A DNA stretch of 64,000 bases from Pseudopyrenochaeta lycopersici (GCA_003313425.1 NHZP01000007.1:1054001-1118000); one strand, 5' to 3'. Positions 1 through 12,217 are shown, numbered from the stretch's first letter. Program-made: numbers and translations. The notes: a model not told the origin generated them from the sequence alone.

Positions 1-446
1 TAATCACCCGGCCTGGCGCTTCGCTCGCTACGCTGCGTAGTGTCGTCTTTGACCAGCTTATACCACAGCTATACAAACAGGACTTCCTCAAAGCCTCGTT
101 GGCAACTTCACGTTCCAAGGGCCGCATAGGCACGAAATGGCACGGCGCATCCTGTTTACCCTCGTCGAAAGTATGGCGTCGCTTGGACTTCTTGCTTGTC
201 CCAGAGGAGGAGATGGGTGCAGCGTTGATATACTTCACCGGCAACGATATCTTCAACCGCAGTATACGACTGCTAGCGCAGAAGAAGAACATGCGATTGA
301 ATCAGAGGGGACTGTATAAAGATGTTAAAAGGGATAGACAAGGGGCGAAACTGAATGAGGGGGTGCTTGTAGAGGGTAGGAGTGAGAAGAGAATATTTGA
401 ATTGCTCGGAGTTCCCTGGCGGGAACCGCACGAGCGGATATGCTAG
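1..446 (+). CDS. DNA polymerase family X (Pol lambda/mu/Pol4-like), 3' part only
   Basis: The reading frame is open from base 3 of the window to the stop at 444-446, so the gene starts outside. About 147 C-terminal residues are visible. They contain the palm/thumb signature of family X repair polymerases: a WRRLDFLLVP strand (the Asp belongs to the catalytic palm), then EEMGAALIYFTGNDIFNRSI, then MRLNQRGLYKDV, and an ILGVPWREP-like end (here LLGVPWREPHERIC), which is the usual C-terminus of this family. These enzymes fill short gaps in base excision repair and non-homologous end joining in the nucleus. Which member it is (lambda, mu or Pol4-like) cannot be decided without the N-terminal BRCT and 8-kDa domains. 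The first ATG-like codon seen in the window is not the real start. Confidence 0.88.
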   Translation, partial: ITRPGASLATLRSVVFDQLIPQLYKQDFLKASLATSRSKGRIGTKWHGASCLPSSKVWRRLDFLLVPEEEMGAALIYFTGNDIFNRSIRLLAQKKNMRLNQRGLYKDVKRDRQGAKLNEGVLVEGRSEKRIFELLGVPWREPHERIC

Positions 447-801
447 ACGCAGGAATTCATGAGGATCATGAAGAGACGGCCTTGAAACATGGGACTTGAA
501 AGATGGAACAATAGATCACAAAGTATGAATAATGTCTGGAAACGCGCACCAAGGGCATACCGCAGCAGCGGACCTAAGGCCCAAAGAATAGATCGTCTTT
601 ACGAGAGCGGTACGTCAGCAGTCGAGATTAGCTCGTCTTCCCAAAACGCCACCTCTATGCCAAAGACAGTGACTCCAAACCACCATGTCAGAACTGTCGA
701 AATCATGAATCGTAAATCAACGTGCCAACAATTATATACAGCATACGAGCTCCTTCGTTGCCACCAGTCATCTCTCAATCCACCTACTTGTGGCACTATC
801 C
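447..801. other. convergent intergenic region
   Basis: This 355-base gap lies between the stop of the family X polymerase (plus strand) and the stop of the small myristoylated protein (minus strand). It should hold the two 3' untranslated regions. I see no ORF or repeat of note. Confidence 0.6.
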
Positions 802-1422
802 TTAGTTGTAATTTCTCGTCTCGGTGGCTTGGTCTGCTTCTCGGGCTAAGCGGTTCTCTTGGGCTGCTTGTTGCAGTGTCTGGTTATTCGTCTGTCGCTT
901 TTGAGCATCGAGCTTCTTCTGCAAGTCACCAGGCGAGGTTTTGTTGGCTCGGGCCTAACATACGTATCAGCAAGTGTAGTTTCCATGGAATCTTACATGA
1001 TGTCCAACTTGTGCGGTGCCAGCTCCACTGGGATATTACCTGGACGAACATTGGACCTTGTGCCCTTCCGATCGCTAGGCCGTGTCCCTTGTGTTGTTCT
1101 GCTGGAGCTGGTGCCATCGTTGAGGAAGTCATGTAAGGTCCATTTACATCCAGACTCTTGTCATCATCGGCGGGACCGCCCTGGTCTTGCTTTCCAGATA
1201 GGAGTTGAAGCTTCTTACCTCTGCAGCGGCGGCAGCGGCAGCCTTTGGGTCATTTCCACTGTTCCCCTCCCCTAGCTTCCTAGGCGGGCCTCCCACCTTG
1301 GGTTTTGGTGTCGCAACATTACTCGGCACAGACGCTTTGGTCGCGGGCGCAGGTGTGGAACCCAGGGTCCGACCCTGGCCTTCGAAGTTGTCTTTAGACT
1401 GCTTGCCGCAGAGATTACCCAT
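802..1422 (-). CDS. small N-myristoylation-type protein MGNLCGKQS..., two exons
   Basis: Model: exon 1 1422-1219, intron 1218-955 (264 nt, GTAAGA...TTAG), exon 2 954-802; 118 residues. The start MGNLCGKQS fits an N-myristoylation signal (Gly2, small residue at position 6-7) with Cys5 as a possible palmitoylation site, so peripheral membrane attachment is likely. Exon 1 also carries KDNFEGQGRTLG, proline-rich linkers and an alanine run; exon 2 is Lys/Gln/Arg-rich and predicted helical, ending TETRNYN. I know similar short proteins from many filamentous fungi but no function for them. The intron is long for this window; a further small exon inside it is possible. Reading exon 1 through the donor gives a shorter 92-residue product that I consider less likely. 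Confidence 0.72.
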
Positions 1423-2288
1423 TGATGATGTCGCGAGGAGCCGCGTATACTATTGGGATTGTCGCTGAAGGGTTGTTGGGTTGTAGAGGGGATAGTGAGG
1501 TGTGGCTGCGGCCGCGAATTGGAGATGGCGGAGGTGAGGCTGCGGAACAGGTCGTCAGCCTTGTGGCGGGGCAGGGCACATGCGAGCCTTGGGGTCGCTT
1601 GGGAATGCCGCCAAGTACCTGGTTCTCGGATACCGGCAGTGAAAGCGGTCAAGAGTTCAAATATGAGCGACGCATCGTGCTTCGTCTGCTCACATCTTTG
1701 GTGTTTGAGTCAGACGTGAACGGTGGTCGACTGCAAACAGTGCCAGGGCAAAGTTTGGCTCTGTTCTCGTAGGTACATGCTAAACAAATGTTCCAGCCGG
1801 CTGCAGAGCGCAGGAAGTTCCCCCCAGGACTCCCAGGAGAGCGTGAGTGGTTCCGCGTACTTTTGTAAATGTCAAATGGTGATATCAAGGGCACTGAATA
1901 TATCCAGGCCATGCGCTGTGGAGCTGCGGCAGCTTTATTTTTGCAGGCATGACGGTCTGCATTTCAGGGCGGACAACCAATGACAGCAAGCGTGGTATCG
2001 CTTAGTCGCCAAAGGTGGGCTTCCGTCATTGAACGCTATTCACTCTTCCGAGCACAATCACCATTTTGAGCCAAAGGAGAGTCTTCCCACTCTGTTGAGC
2101 ATCGATAAGCGTCTCCCAGTGGTCGCTTGATGGCATGGTTGTATGGCACCCCCAGTCCCACTCACACTCTACCCGCCTGCCCAACGTAAAGTTCGAGGTA
2201 CTCGAGTGAGTACCTAAATGGCCAATTTTCCTGGTGCTGCTTTTCATAACACCGACCACCCACATGTCTGTCATGGAGGTACGCCAAT
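1423..2288. other. divergent intergenic region, presumed promoters
   Basis: These 866 bases separate the minus-strand myristoylated protein from the plus-strand Zap1-like regulator and must contain both promoters and 5' leaders. ORFs here (for example 1422-1772) overlap nothing conserved and look like chance. Confidence 0.5.
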
Positions 2289-4468
2289 ATGGCTAACGGA
2301 TACTCAGATAACGACTCGGCTTTTGGCGACGACGAACTCTTCTGGACCACCAGTGACTCGATGTACTCTGCTTTGGCACCTGTCGCTGGTGCAAAGCGCG
2401 CCGCGGACAGTCTAAAAGCGAGTGATGCCCAATCGTCTCAGCCCCCAGGGCCCGTCTCAGCGGAGTCCGTCGAGCACCTGGTTGAGCAGCACATTGACCC
2501 ACGAGTGCTGTGCTGCAATCATTGCCCCGAGCCTTGTCCCGGGTCGTGCAATGTGCGTCCGTCCAAACGGAGGGCGTCGCCGCTCAAGGTAGGCGAGTAT
2601 CACAATCTTACCACAGAGCCACACGCGAACACCGACACGGACTGTCAGTTTCCGGATGACTGCTTCGAGAAATTCTGCCAAGAATGCAACCTGGAAGCAT
2701 CTTGCCCTCCAGAATGCGCCACACCGTGTCCTGGCGATGACTGCCCTGAAGACGACGCATGCTTCGACCCTCACTGCCACCAAAAATCCCCAGAGTGCAC
2801 AGACGGATGTATAGACCCCGAATGCACTAAATCGGCATGTCCTGACGAACCATGCTTCTGCCAGAAGTGCGACGCTCAGCCGTGCCCCCTAGGTGACCCG
2901 AATAGCGAATGTCACTTTGCACATTCTGCGCCCACTCCTGTCGGTACCATCTACTGCTACGACAATGCACCGTGTCATTTTCAGGAAGGATACCAAGGGC
3001 ACAATAGTGGCCTGGCGTCGTTTGAGACATACCCATGCTTCTCTCAGACTCACGAATACACGGCCGGAAATGATACCACCACACTTGCTTCAGGTGCACC
3101 TACACCTGCCTTGTCGCATAGCAACTACACATCGCTCGAGAGCGCCTTCGCAAGTGAAGCGTCACCAACACCAGGGCAGCCGCCACTTTCTAACTGCTAC
3201 TTGAACATATCCTCGGAGCACTGTCACCTCGACAACTCCTGCTGCCATGGGCCCAAGCGAGCATGTGGAGACTACCCATCTGCGCCTCAGCAACAGCTGG
3301 ATATCTGGAACTCGTCGATAGCGCAAGGAAATGGACTGGCAAACAACTTCATGAACTTTGGTTTCAATTCAAGTCTTCCCACCAGTCCTATGTCAGTTGG
3401 CCGAAGCTCAATGAGTTCAAACCCCTTCAGCCTCGACAACCCTCTGTTGGGCTTCAATGACCAATCCTGGATGCTTACTGATGCTTCATTTCCGACCACA
3501 TATCAGCCAGGTCCAATCAGTGGCAATAAGCTAGATTTCCTCGCCTCTGCTGTCAACACAACCGTGTTGGTAGACTCCAGCTCGGCCCTGAAAAGTGGTA
3601 CATCTGAAGCTTCGACTTGTATTTGTAAATGGTACGTACGCTAGACTCACTTCCAAAGCCTTCCCAAATGCTTCTCTGCAATTGCGAAGTCTCTCGGAAC
3701 GCTCCAAAACATAAGAAAAGCTGCTAATCATGTCCCTCAGGCAACACGCCCCTGGTGTTCTCTGCCTGGCCATCTTCGACAGCGCCGAATCACTTCATAA
3801 GCATATCAAGACCGCACACGTCGACAATTGCACACACTGTTTTTGCCAATGGGAAGGCTGCGAATCGTCCTCAAAGGACTTCAAGCAGCGATCCAAGCTA
3901 TCGCGGCACTTGCTTGGTCACGCTGGGTATCGTCCATACGCCTGTAGCTATGACGGTTGTGATAAGACGTTCGCTACCAATCAAGCAAAAGATAATCATG
4001 AGCGTACGCACACCGGAGAGAGACCTTACGTATGTGATCGTTGCGGATATACCACAACCACGCACACTCAACTCCAGACTCACATTAGCGCGCTGCATGA
4101 GGGCAAGAAACCGCATAAATGCCGGTTTTGCGACTTCACATGCGCCGATTCGAGTAACTTGAGCAAGCACGAACGCACTCATCAAGTAGGTCATCTGACT
4201 TTGCGACCCCATTATCTGTACTAACCCGCTATAGACGCTCCGTCCATACAGGTGTCCCCAGCCAAATTGTACGTTTAAACCCGACTGTCGGTGGGAAAAC
4301 CTTAAGCGCCACTTGCGTCGCTCAGGGCATTGCCCACAGCTCTTAGTAGAGACCAGCGAGGAATACAAGACATACCGCGAGAGCGTCAGGCGGGAGATTG
4401 ACGACTGGCACAAGCGCAATGAGGACGGAGGCGTTAGTAAAGTGGGCCGTCGTAAAGGTAGGGGATAA
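2289..4468 (+). CDS. C2H2 zinc-finger transcription factor, Zap1/ZafA-like
   Basis: Three exons: 2289-3631, 3741-4185, 4235-4468 (introns 109 and 49 nt), 673 residues, frame kept throughout. Residues about 75-210 form a striking Cys-rich region with repeated CxxxC, CPxxC and CxxHC clusters. From about residue 443 there is a C-terminal array of C2H2 fingers: a CICKW-type first finger split by intron 1, a CQWEGC finger followed by DFKQRSKLSRH, then YDGCDKTF...H, CDRCGY...H, CRFCDF...H and CPQPNCTF...HLRRSGHC. The CxW finger pair and the F-Q-R-K-L-R-H finger resemble yeast Zap1 and Aspergillus ZafA, which sense zinc and activate zinc-uptake genes. The specific zinc-sensing role is inferred; nuclear DNA binding is well supported. 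The stop at 4466-4468 could instead be bypassed by another GT donor at 4458, with little effect. Confidence 0.85.
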
Positions 4469-6186
4469 TATGATTTCTTTCGAATGCATTGAAGCTTGAA
4501 TCGACTTCACCTACTCCAGAGTATCCACAAAGTTGGGCATTCACGCGTTAGAAGCCAGTTATTACGATTGCATACAGATCTGAGGAACTAAAACGCAGGC
4601 CGAATTCAGCCAGTTTGGGCAGCACATGATATCCCACACAAACTATTTATATCGAAACCCGAACAATAAAATAAGATTACACATGAATTCAGTGTGCAAA
4701 CTCCTATATTACATCGGGACTATATACAATACCCATGCTGAGTGCCGCCACCCATGCGACTAAAAGTCACGTTGCAGGTACCCGTACCCGTATCTGTACC
4801 CACCTCATATCATCCCTCACATATACCCACCTTAACAACGTCGTGTATGATTTGCAATGGCGCATGTTTCTGCGTCACAATATATCGCGCGTTGTATAAC
4901 CTAGGGGGGTGTCGGTTGGCGGCTGTATGTGACGTGTTTGTAGTGCTTTAGTCATGATGCGCGGATGGGCTTTGCTTATGCGATGATGGCTAGCGATACA
5001 TGCCGTTGACGTGCGTAGGCGACGTGTGAGGTTTTGGAATACAGGTATTCGGCTGTACCTATATGTGAAGAGATAACCTTGGTATGAGGCACTGTAAGCC
5101 ACATGATCGGACAACCATGCTGGTGCATAGTTCCAGTGCTTTTTACCAGGCATGCTGAACGTGTGTCAAAGAGGGAAATGGGAGATGCTGCTGTGTGTTG
5201 AACGTGTCAATATTCAATAGTGGTAAGTTTTCAGCACATCGAGGGAATGTCAAAGCCAAGTATCGATACTGCCAATATTCCAATTCCTAGCTATCCTACT
5301 CAAACACAAATCCTCTTACAACTCGTCCCCGTTCTCTCTTCTGCTTCCCCAACAAAGTCTATTCCGTGCAACGACAAACACCGAGCAACTCCATGCTCGT
5401 ATCCAAAAGCCCGGGATCCATAAAAGGCGGGATATCATAGAAGTGTATCAAGGCGGAAATTACCCTTTCCCCAGAGCCCAGACCATGCCATATGTACAAT
5501 ATGCTCTGGTGCCCCTCCAGCCACGTCTAGAAAAGAAAATTCGTCGCGAACAGCACGCGGCGGGGTATAGAACGAAAGTGTCAAGCAGCCCAGTGTAATT
5601 CACATGGACCAGACTGGGTAGCGTGATTATTGGTAGCGAGTGGTATCGGTTTGAAGGAGTGTACTTGCGCAATGTTGCGCAAAAAGCGTAATGAGCGTAT
5701 TAAACACTAGACTGTATGCAGTCAATCGTCTCCTTGGCCTAAGGAAACTCAAGAGTGAAAGTTCGGCCGTGTTTATGAAAGTTTGTTTGTTGGCTCCAAG
5801 TTTTGTTCGATGTGGTGCCCTTGGAGGGTTGGTGGATATGCATGTTGTGCTTCAGGGTATCTGAAGCCGCAAATGTGGAAGATTCAAAACAGAGATTTGG
5901 AAAACGGTGCGTAGCATGAAAAGCCATCATCGTAGCGACATTAGAAATGGGTTGGAGAGTTGATGAGCGTGCTAGAGCCTGAGGAATGGAGGCCAGGCAT
6001 CTTCGGTGGTATAGGTCGTACTCCCGACCGCTCCTTTAAAAGCAGTAAGGGAGGAGGTAGCGGCGGCGCAGATGAGATGCAGGTCTTCCAGAAGTCGACA
6101 TGTTGTGTCTGAGGCGAGGAAGGGCCCGGAGAAGGAGATGTAGAGACAACTAGGAAACATTAACGGACTGGAAGCTAGATTGGTCA
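4469..6186. other. intergenic, no gene seen
   Basis: This 1.7-kb gap separates two convergent genes, the zinc-finger regulator and the SH3 membrane protein. Only short ORFs (at most 92 codons) of random composition occur, so I call nothing in it beyond 3' untranslated regions. Confidence 0.5.
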
Positions 6187-8101
6187 TTATGGGGTTGGAG
6201 GCAGTCGATCAGCTCCGCTCCCATGAGTATCCGTGCTGTCGCCCTCAATCGTCTTTCGCCAATGCTGTGGCAAGCATACACAGACCAGCGGGAAAGCCTT
6301 GATGTCGCTGTCGGATACGATTCGTGACCGCGAGCTTCCATTGCTCACGCCTGAGTCGCGTTGCTCCGCTTTACGTGCTTCCCATTGCTCCGCCGATTCA
6401 GTGAGTCTGACACCCGTCGCCCAACCGTCGTCCCAGATACCGACAACCTTGAGCATATCTCCACGTTCCAATTCAAACTCATCACCGGCACGTGGCTGGT
6501 AGGCCCAGAGCGTGGCAACGGTGTCGTTCGGATGAATGTCATCCTGAGAATAGTAATCCTTGAAGAACTGCAGTTGCTCTGATTGTCCAGAGGCAACACC
6601 ATCCGGGCTAGAGAAATTCCGCGCTTGATCAGACCCGGAATGTGGAGAAGTAGTACCTGAACCAAGGGCAGAGCGGCTGGACAGAGAACCGGTACGTTTT
6701 GGAAGGGCACCTGATAGATGGCCGCGTATGGATTCTGGAGAGTCGTAAGCATTAATGTGAGGGTCGCCAAATGCTGTCAGAACACCGCCTGCTCTGTCAC
6801 TGTGAGGCCCCGATGAAGTGGATCCTTCTAGGGCGGACATGCGTTGCACACGAGCGCCAGGTAGTATAGTAGCAGGGGTATTTCCATCACCGCCATAGCT
6901 CATGGGGGGCAAAGGTGGTCCTCGGGGTGACTGTCGCCGTGATGGAGATGGCGTGTTGAAGACGCTGCTACCCTGAGTCTGTCTTCGTTTCCGCATTTGG
7001 ATACAGCAGAAGATGACAGCCGCGAGAATGACCGCCGCACCAACGAGTGAACCGACAACAATACCCGCAATGGCACCTCCAGAAAGTCCGGATCCGGACC
7101 GACTACCGCCGTTCGCTGCACCGGCCGAAGTCGAAGATGGTGCAGCAGAGGAAGTACCGGATGGAAACACCGGTGGCATCGAGACAGTGGTTGGGAGGTC
7201 GACGCCTACGCAGCGCGACTCGACGTTGGCGTTGACGCAGCACGAGTCAGTCGAGTTGACAGTGCTCTCTGCGCAGAACGAACACAAGCCCTGCAAATTA
7301 CCCTGATAGCCACATTCACTTGCTTCGTTTGTCACTGCCTCAATACAACGACCACTGAGCGCTTCAGTCGGAAGTGAACAGCGGGTGAAGTCTGAACGAA
7401 TCTCAGGGATAGCATTAGGACCGGGAGTGCCGCATAGTTCCGGGCTTGACACGATCACTTGCTCACTGATAGCGAAATCGGCCTAGGTTTGGTCAGCACC
7501 TGTCCCAGTACGAGTAGAAGGGACGAGTACGCACGCAGGCACTGGCACACAATGGCGTGGCATTGGTGTTGCTGAGACCGCATGGTCCTCTAGAGTTTTG
7601 AACAATAGCGTTGCAGAGGACGGAAGTTGTATAGCGGGCATAGAGGTTAGTCGTGTTGGTCAGGTTGACGCTTGAGCAGCCCAAGACATTCTGGAATCTA
7701 TGCATCCGTTAGCATTGCACGTAGGATTTCAAGTACGAGCCGGCTGGCCACGAGGAGAAGGACTGACTGTTTTTGCGAATAGCTGGTTGCAATGTAGTTC
7801 CGTAACCGGTCGTCGAAGGACTGTACATCTGACACGAAGGCGAGGAAAGAGCTGGCCAGTATCGGTTAGCATACAATTGCCGTCTGACGTGAGGCTACAC
7901 GTACAAGTCCGTCAAGTTGGTGTTGATGGAAGCAGCGCTGAAAGCCGGGCATGTTGTCGAACCTCGAAGCGATATGCAGTTCTGCTGGGCCATGGCTGCT
8001 GGGAAAGAGGCGGCGAGGACGGCGAGAATGGCGGTGCTCTTCTTCGCGTGGGAATTGTTTTGGTGACGAGAGGTACTGGTCGAACGGCAGCAACTGTCCA
8101 T
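6187..8101 (-). CDS. secreted/single-pass membrane protein with cytoplasmic SH3 domain
   Basis: Four exons on the minus strand: 8101-7905, 7851-7768, 7697-7535, 7482-6187 (introns 53, 70 and 52 nt), 579 residues. The N-terminus has a signal-type hydrophobic stretch (STAILAVLAASFPAAMA) after a short charged region. The outer part, to about residue 275, is Cys-rich with several N-x-T/S sites and then Ser/Gly-rich. One transmembrane helix (GAIAGIVVGSLVGAAVILAAV, about 279-302) is followed by basic residues MRKRR. The cytoplasmic tail has proline-rich segments (RGPPLPPM) and an SH3 domain at about 467-550 (ATLWAYQPRAGDEFELERGD, then GWATGV and FPLVCV). Such fungal proteins resemble Fus1-type and cell-surface SH3 adaptors; a role in surface signalling or cell fusion is inference. 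An in-frame ATG at 8146 would add 15 residues; I prefer 8101 because it brings the signal segment nearer the start. Confidence 0.82.
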
Positions 8102-8146
8102 ATCTTGGGGATCACGGAGACGGTCGCAACGTTGGCATTGGCGCAT

Positions 8147-11100
8147 CTTGTCTATATCAGGGCCGCGTCGGACGGTGAGACTTGTCGGCAGGAGCAGAGT
8201 CGTCGACGACAGGACGGGCGAGGACAGACGCGCAGCTTTACGGTTCCATGCGCGGCGTTGCGATTGGGGCTTGGGGGTGTGGGTGCAGAGGGCAAAGAGT
8301 ATTAAAATGGAGACGGTATCGATTAGGATCCAGTCTGAGAAGGGAAAGAACCAGGCTCAATTGCAACTGGGAAAGAGCGTAATGGGTGGGAAGCTGCGGC
8401 GGCCTTTGGGAGGAAGGCACACCATGGGGGAGCAACACGCCAGAGGAGAACCCTCAGCGAGGCTTGTCGGCAACGGAGGCGCTAGCAATTGCGCAGGGAC
8501 CAGGACGGCCGGACGCGCTGCTTCTGATTGGAGCGACCCTGGCGACAAGGAAATGAGGTTGCTTAACTAAAATTATCTCTCCGAATGCTTCAGACCCGTC
8601 TCAACTCCTCGATGTCTGTCCTCAGGAACCCTTGACAGCCTCGTGCGACCATGGCCTTTTGCCTGTCCGCCAGGACATGTCCAACGGCCCACCGTTCAAC
8701 AGTAGTGTGCTACCCGGCGACAGGAGGTCGCTGCTGCCCACGCTGCACGAACCATCCATCTATTCATGGTCAGCGCTTGCGTGCATACACGAATGCACGT
8801 TTGCTCTTTAGACGAGCCGCTTCGGTGCACCTCGCCAAATCCACCATTGTTGTAGCGCATGATGTCGGATTTGTGCCCGAGACAAGACAATCGCAGACAT
8901 ACCGGTATGGCAGTGCCCTCACCTTCACGGCAGATGTTGTCCTTGTCCGTGGCCTGCTGTTGTGTCCCCAGAGCCTGATCCCTAACAAGCCGGCGTCCAC
9001 CAGAGCGCGCTGTTGTGCCCTAAACCTGGCCCTTGGCATCTAGAGCCGCGAGCCCTGACCTTGTCGCGAGACTTGCCATCTATCGCCCTCACTTAACCGT
9101 GAATGCACTCCAACCATGTAGCAAGGCCGCTGACGTGCCACTCGTCATCCAAGTCCGCAGAGCAAGCCAAGTGTGGCTCGTCCGGCCGCCCTAAATCACA
9201 CTCGACATTTGCACATCACCAGCCCTTTCCTTCTTCGACAACGTGCCAACGGCCCGAACCCTGAACCATTCTTTCATTGCGGCGATCTCGTCTAGCTTGA
9301 CCGCCACAGCAACCAAAGACAACTCGTGGGTATACCACTGAAACTATAGTCGAACCGAGGACCAGCATCTCCTGTAACACCACGCTTCCACTGAGCACCG
9401 CAAGGGACGAGCTTCAATTCTCCGAATTAATCTACGCAGGACCTGCAGGACTTGCAGGACCGAGACTTTGCACAACGCCGTCGAGCCAGTATCTGCAGAA
9501 CCTATCATACGGTGGGTCGATTCCAACTCACATATCCAGTATGGTTATATACATAGCCTTGCGCAGCCTTGAGATAAATGTCCAATGGAAACTGCAGCTT
9601 CACGCGAGCAACACCAGCGATTTGGACGTCGATCTCATCGCATGCGCTTTTGCGCGGACCATTTGCTGCAAAGTGCGTCGTCTCACAAGGATGTTGTTCA
9701 TGCGCTGCGCGATACGAGGATCTGCCCTTTCACCATGACGACAAATCACAGTCGCCCATGAGCCAAGCTAAGAACATAGAGTTGAAGGTCGCTTGTCTCT
9801 CATTCGCCCCTATTCTGAGCCACACAGCCGAACAGCTGTTCAAAGTAGCTTTTCATGCATCGCCTTGGCAGAACTACCACATGAGTATGTGTGGCACTGC
9901 GCACCAATTGCTAATTCAACCTCCTGGACTTTGCTGCGGCAGTCTTCACATCTTAGTGCGTCTGTTATGAGCTACTCCGCTACCCCTCACTTCTCGACCA
10001 TCATGCTTTGCAAGATGTTCAACTCCGCCTTGCCTAGGACTTCCGACGGTGCCTGTTTGAACCCACTGCCGGGGCATGCCATTAATGCAAGGCTGGCTAT
10101 TGTGACATCTAGAAGTCCAGATCCTGCGGGGTCGCTCATCGTCCATCCCATGTTCATGATCGATCAACCGAATCTCATCTCGGTTCCGTTGACGCGAATC
10201 GCCTTTGAACCCATTGGCTACACCCATGATGTCTTTGTTGAACTTTTACATAACAAGAAGTGATTTGCCAACTAATTGTTGTTCAACTTCTGTTTAAATT
10301 CAAGGGGAGTCTAACACTATCACCTGCATTGGAAAAGTAACTGCTCAGTGGCTGGCCGCGAGGAGATGCAAACGCGTACCACCATTACCGCAGGCACAGG
10401 TAGTACATGTTGACGCCATGCTGCAAGTCAGCATGCGTGTCAATCACTGACTTTGTCTAGGATTAAACGGACTTGTCATCGAATTTGATGCAGCCGTGGC
10501 TCAGCACCGTTTTAATGACTTCCGTGGCGTCGATACACACCTAAGCTGTACCTACACTAGCACTATTATGACATGTCTTTCGTGCGGAGGTGAGCATGGT
10601 ACTCTGACCAACCTGCACTTGAAGGCTACAGCATTAGGAGAGCCTGTGGTCAATTGCGTGTCAAGACTGGTATTTGCAATCCTCACGCGCGACAGAGATA
10701 GGAACATAATCTCTACATCTCAAGTCTGGAATGATGGTGATGAGCCTGTCTTACAAGGATCCTTCGGTGAGCGCCATATCAAATCACCTATCAATAAACA
10801 TACCACGTCAGTCATCACTGCATGAACGTAGGTATGCAGCTCATGCATCACGATTTCGCGAAGCCTTGAAACCCAGGGAACCCACAACTGCCTGACAAAA
10901 GAGCAGGATGGAGGTGTGCAGGATATCTATAAGTGCGAGAATCTAATCAGGGATGGCTGCAGATGGTGATAACCCGCAGGAAGCTGAAAATGTGTCTTAC
11001 GAATGCGTTTCGGGAATCGATTTACATTGTGAGAATGATACTTTGACTGATTCATCGTTTTGCAAAGCTACCAAAGCCGCCAGGCATTGATCTGGCGCGC

Positions 11101-11566
11101 TGTAGCACCTAGGGCTTCCATGGGACCAGGGTTTGGTAGAGAGTAAAGTTTATATATGTGCCGACTATTTCAGGGGACAACTGGTTCTGTGTATCCCTTA
11201 TTATGCTATTTTCTCGCTTTATGCGTCTTCATATTAACCCTCATGGTGGAAGCTTGCCACTTCCCTGAAATTGTTCCGCGGCTCCTGCCCTTCAATAGTA
11301 ACCTTGCCTTGTAAAAATGACAATATGTGGAAATAATACTCAATCTGATGAGATATGCTTTCTTGGATGCATCACAGATTTGACACTCAAGAAGAGCGAG
11401 AGTTTGTCAAATCAGACCCTGATGTCAAATGCCAAGCAACCAATGACGTTCCGAATTCCCCGCAACCACCGTCCTCCAAAGTTCCATGCTTCCGAAGTCA
11501 ACACCCTACCAGTGACTTTCGAGAGCGTTGTCTTGCAGTCTCTGTCTTCTCTAGTTCTCCCCCAAA
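8147..11566. other. long intergenic region, no supported gene
   Basis: These 3.4 kb lie upstream of both the SH3 protein (minus) and VPS25 (plus). ORFs such as 8651-9043 and 9793-10263 show no recognisable domain and no splice partner that builds a longer protein. Both promoters must lie here. Confidence 0.5.
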
Positions 11567-12217
11567 ATGGCTGCCGCTGCTTCCCCCATACCTCCGGCAA
11601 AATCACAGTTTCCAACCACAGCCGGGCAACCTGCTCCCTCAAATCAGGGCTTCCAATTCCCACCACATTACTCCTTTCCGCCATTCTTCACCCTCCAACC
11701 TGTTGCCTCAACATTGTCTTCGCAGCTTGCTTCATGGTCGAGCCTAATACAAGGCTATTGCCGGCACCACCGCATATTTAGCCTATCACTAGTCGACGCC
11801 TTAAACACGCCTCTCTTCAACAACGAGAAGTTGCGGCGACGCCTGAACCTAAGAGATGCAAAAGCGATATTAGTCTGGATGGCAACACCTGAAGGCGGCA
11901 ATAGAGCAGAATTCATAAGCGCAAGTACGAATAAGAAGGCGGCCAAGGTAGGGGAAGAGGGCGAGGGCGGCAAAGCATGGATATATTGGCGAAGACCAGA
12001 GGAATGGGCTGCGGCGCTGGAAGAGTGGGTTGATCGAACGGGACAGAAGGGCACGGTTTTGACGCTCTATGAGATTGTTGAGGGCGATGCATCCAGCAAA
12101 GAGGAGTTTTTCGGTATGGATATGGATTTGCTGCTGAAGAGCTTGAACGTCAGTGTGAAGAGGGGGAAAGCGCAGGTCTTCGGGGGCGAGGGGAGTGAGG
12201 GTGTGAAATTCTTCTAA
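11567..12217 (+). CDS. VPS25: ESCRT-II subunit VPS25
   Basis: A single exon of 216 residues, close to the usual length for fungal Vps25. After a proline-rich fungal N-terminal extension, the segment from about residue 30 (HYSFPPFFTLQPVASTLSSQ, then LASWSSLIQGYCRHH) is the characteristic VPS25 start, including the PPF/Y motif that contacts other ESCRT-II subunits. It is followed by LFNNEKLRRRLNL and a second winged-helix region with IYWRRPEEWA. Vps25 binds Vps22/Vps36 and recruits ESCRT-III (Vps20) on endosomes during multivesicular body sorting. The ATG is preceded by purine-rich CAAA, a good fungal start context. No oddity is seen. Confidence 0.95.
   Translation: MAAAASPIPPAKSQFPTTAGQPAPSNQGFQFPPHYSFPPFFTLQPVASTLSSQLASWSSLIQGYCRHHRIFSLSLVDALNTPLFNNEKLRRRLNLRDAKAILVWMATPEGGNRAEFISASTNKKAAKVGEEGEGGKAWIYWRRPEEWAAALEEWVDRTGQKGTVLTLYEIVEGDASSKEEFFGMDMDLLLKSLNVSVKRGKAQVFGGEGSEGVKFF

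Noticed and set aside
489..1136. 215-codon plus-strand ORF
   Set aside because: It overlaps the second exon and intron of the myristoylated protein on the opposite strand and shows no domain.
9793..10263. 156-codon plus-strand ORF
   Set aside because: No recognisable motif, no extension by splicing, and random-looking composition.
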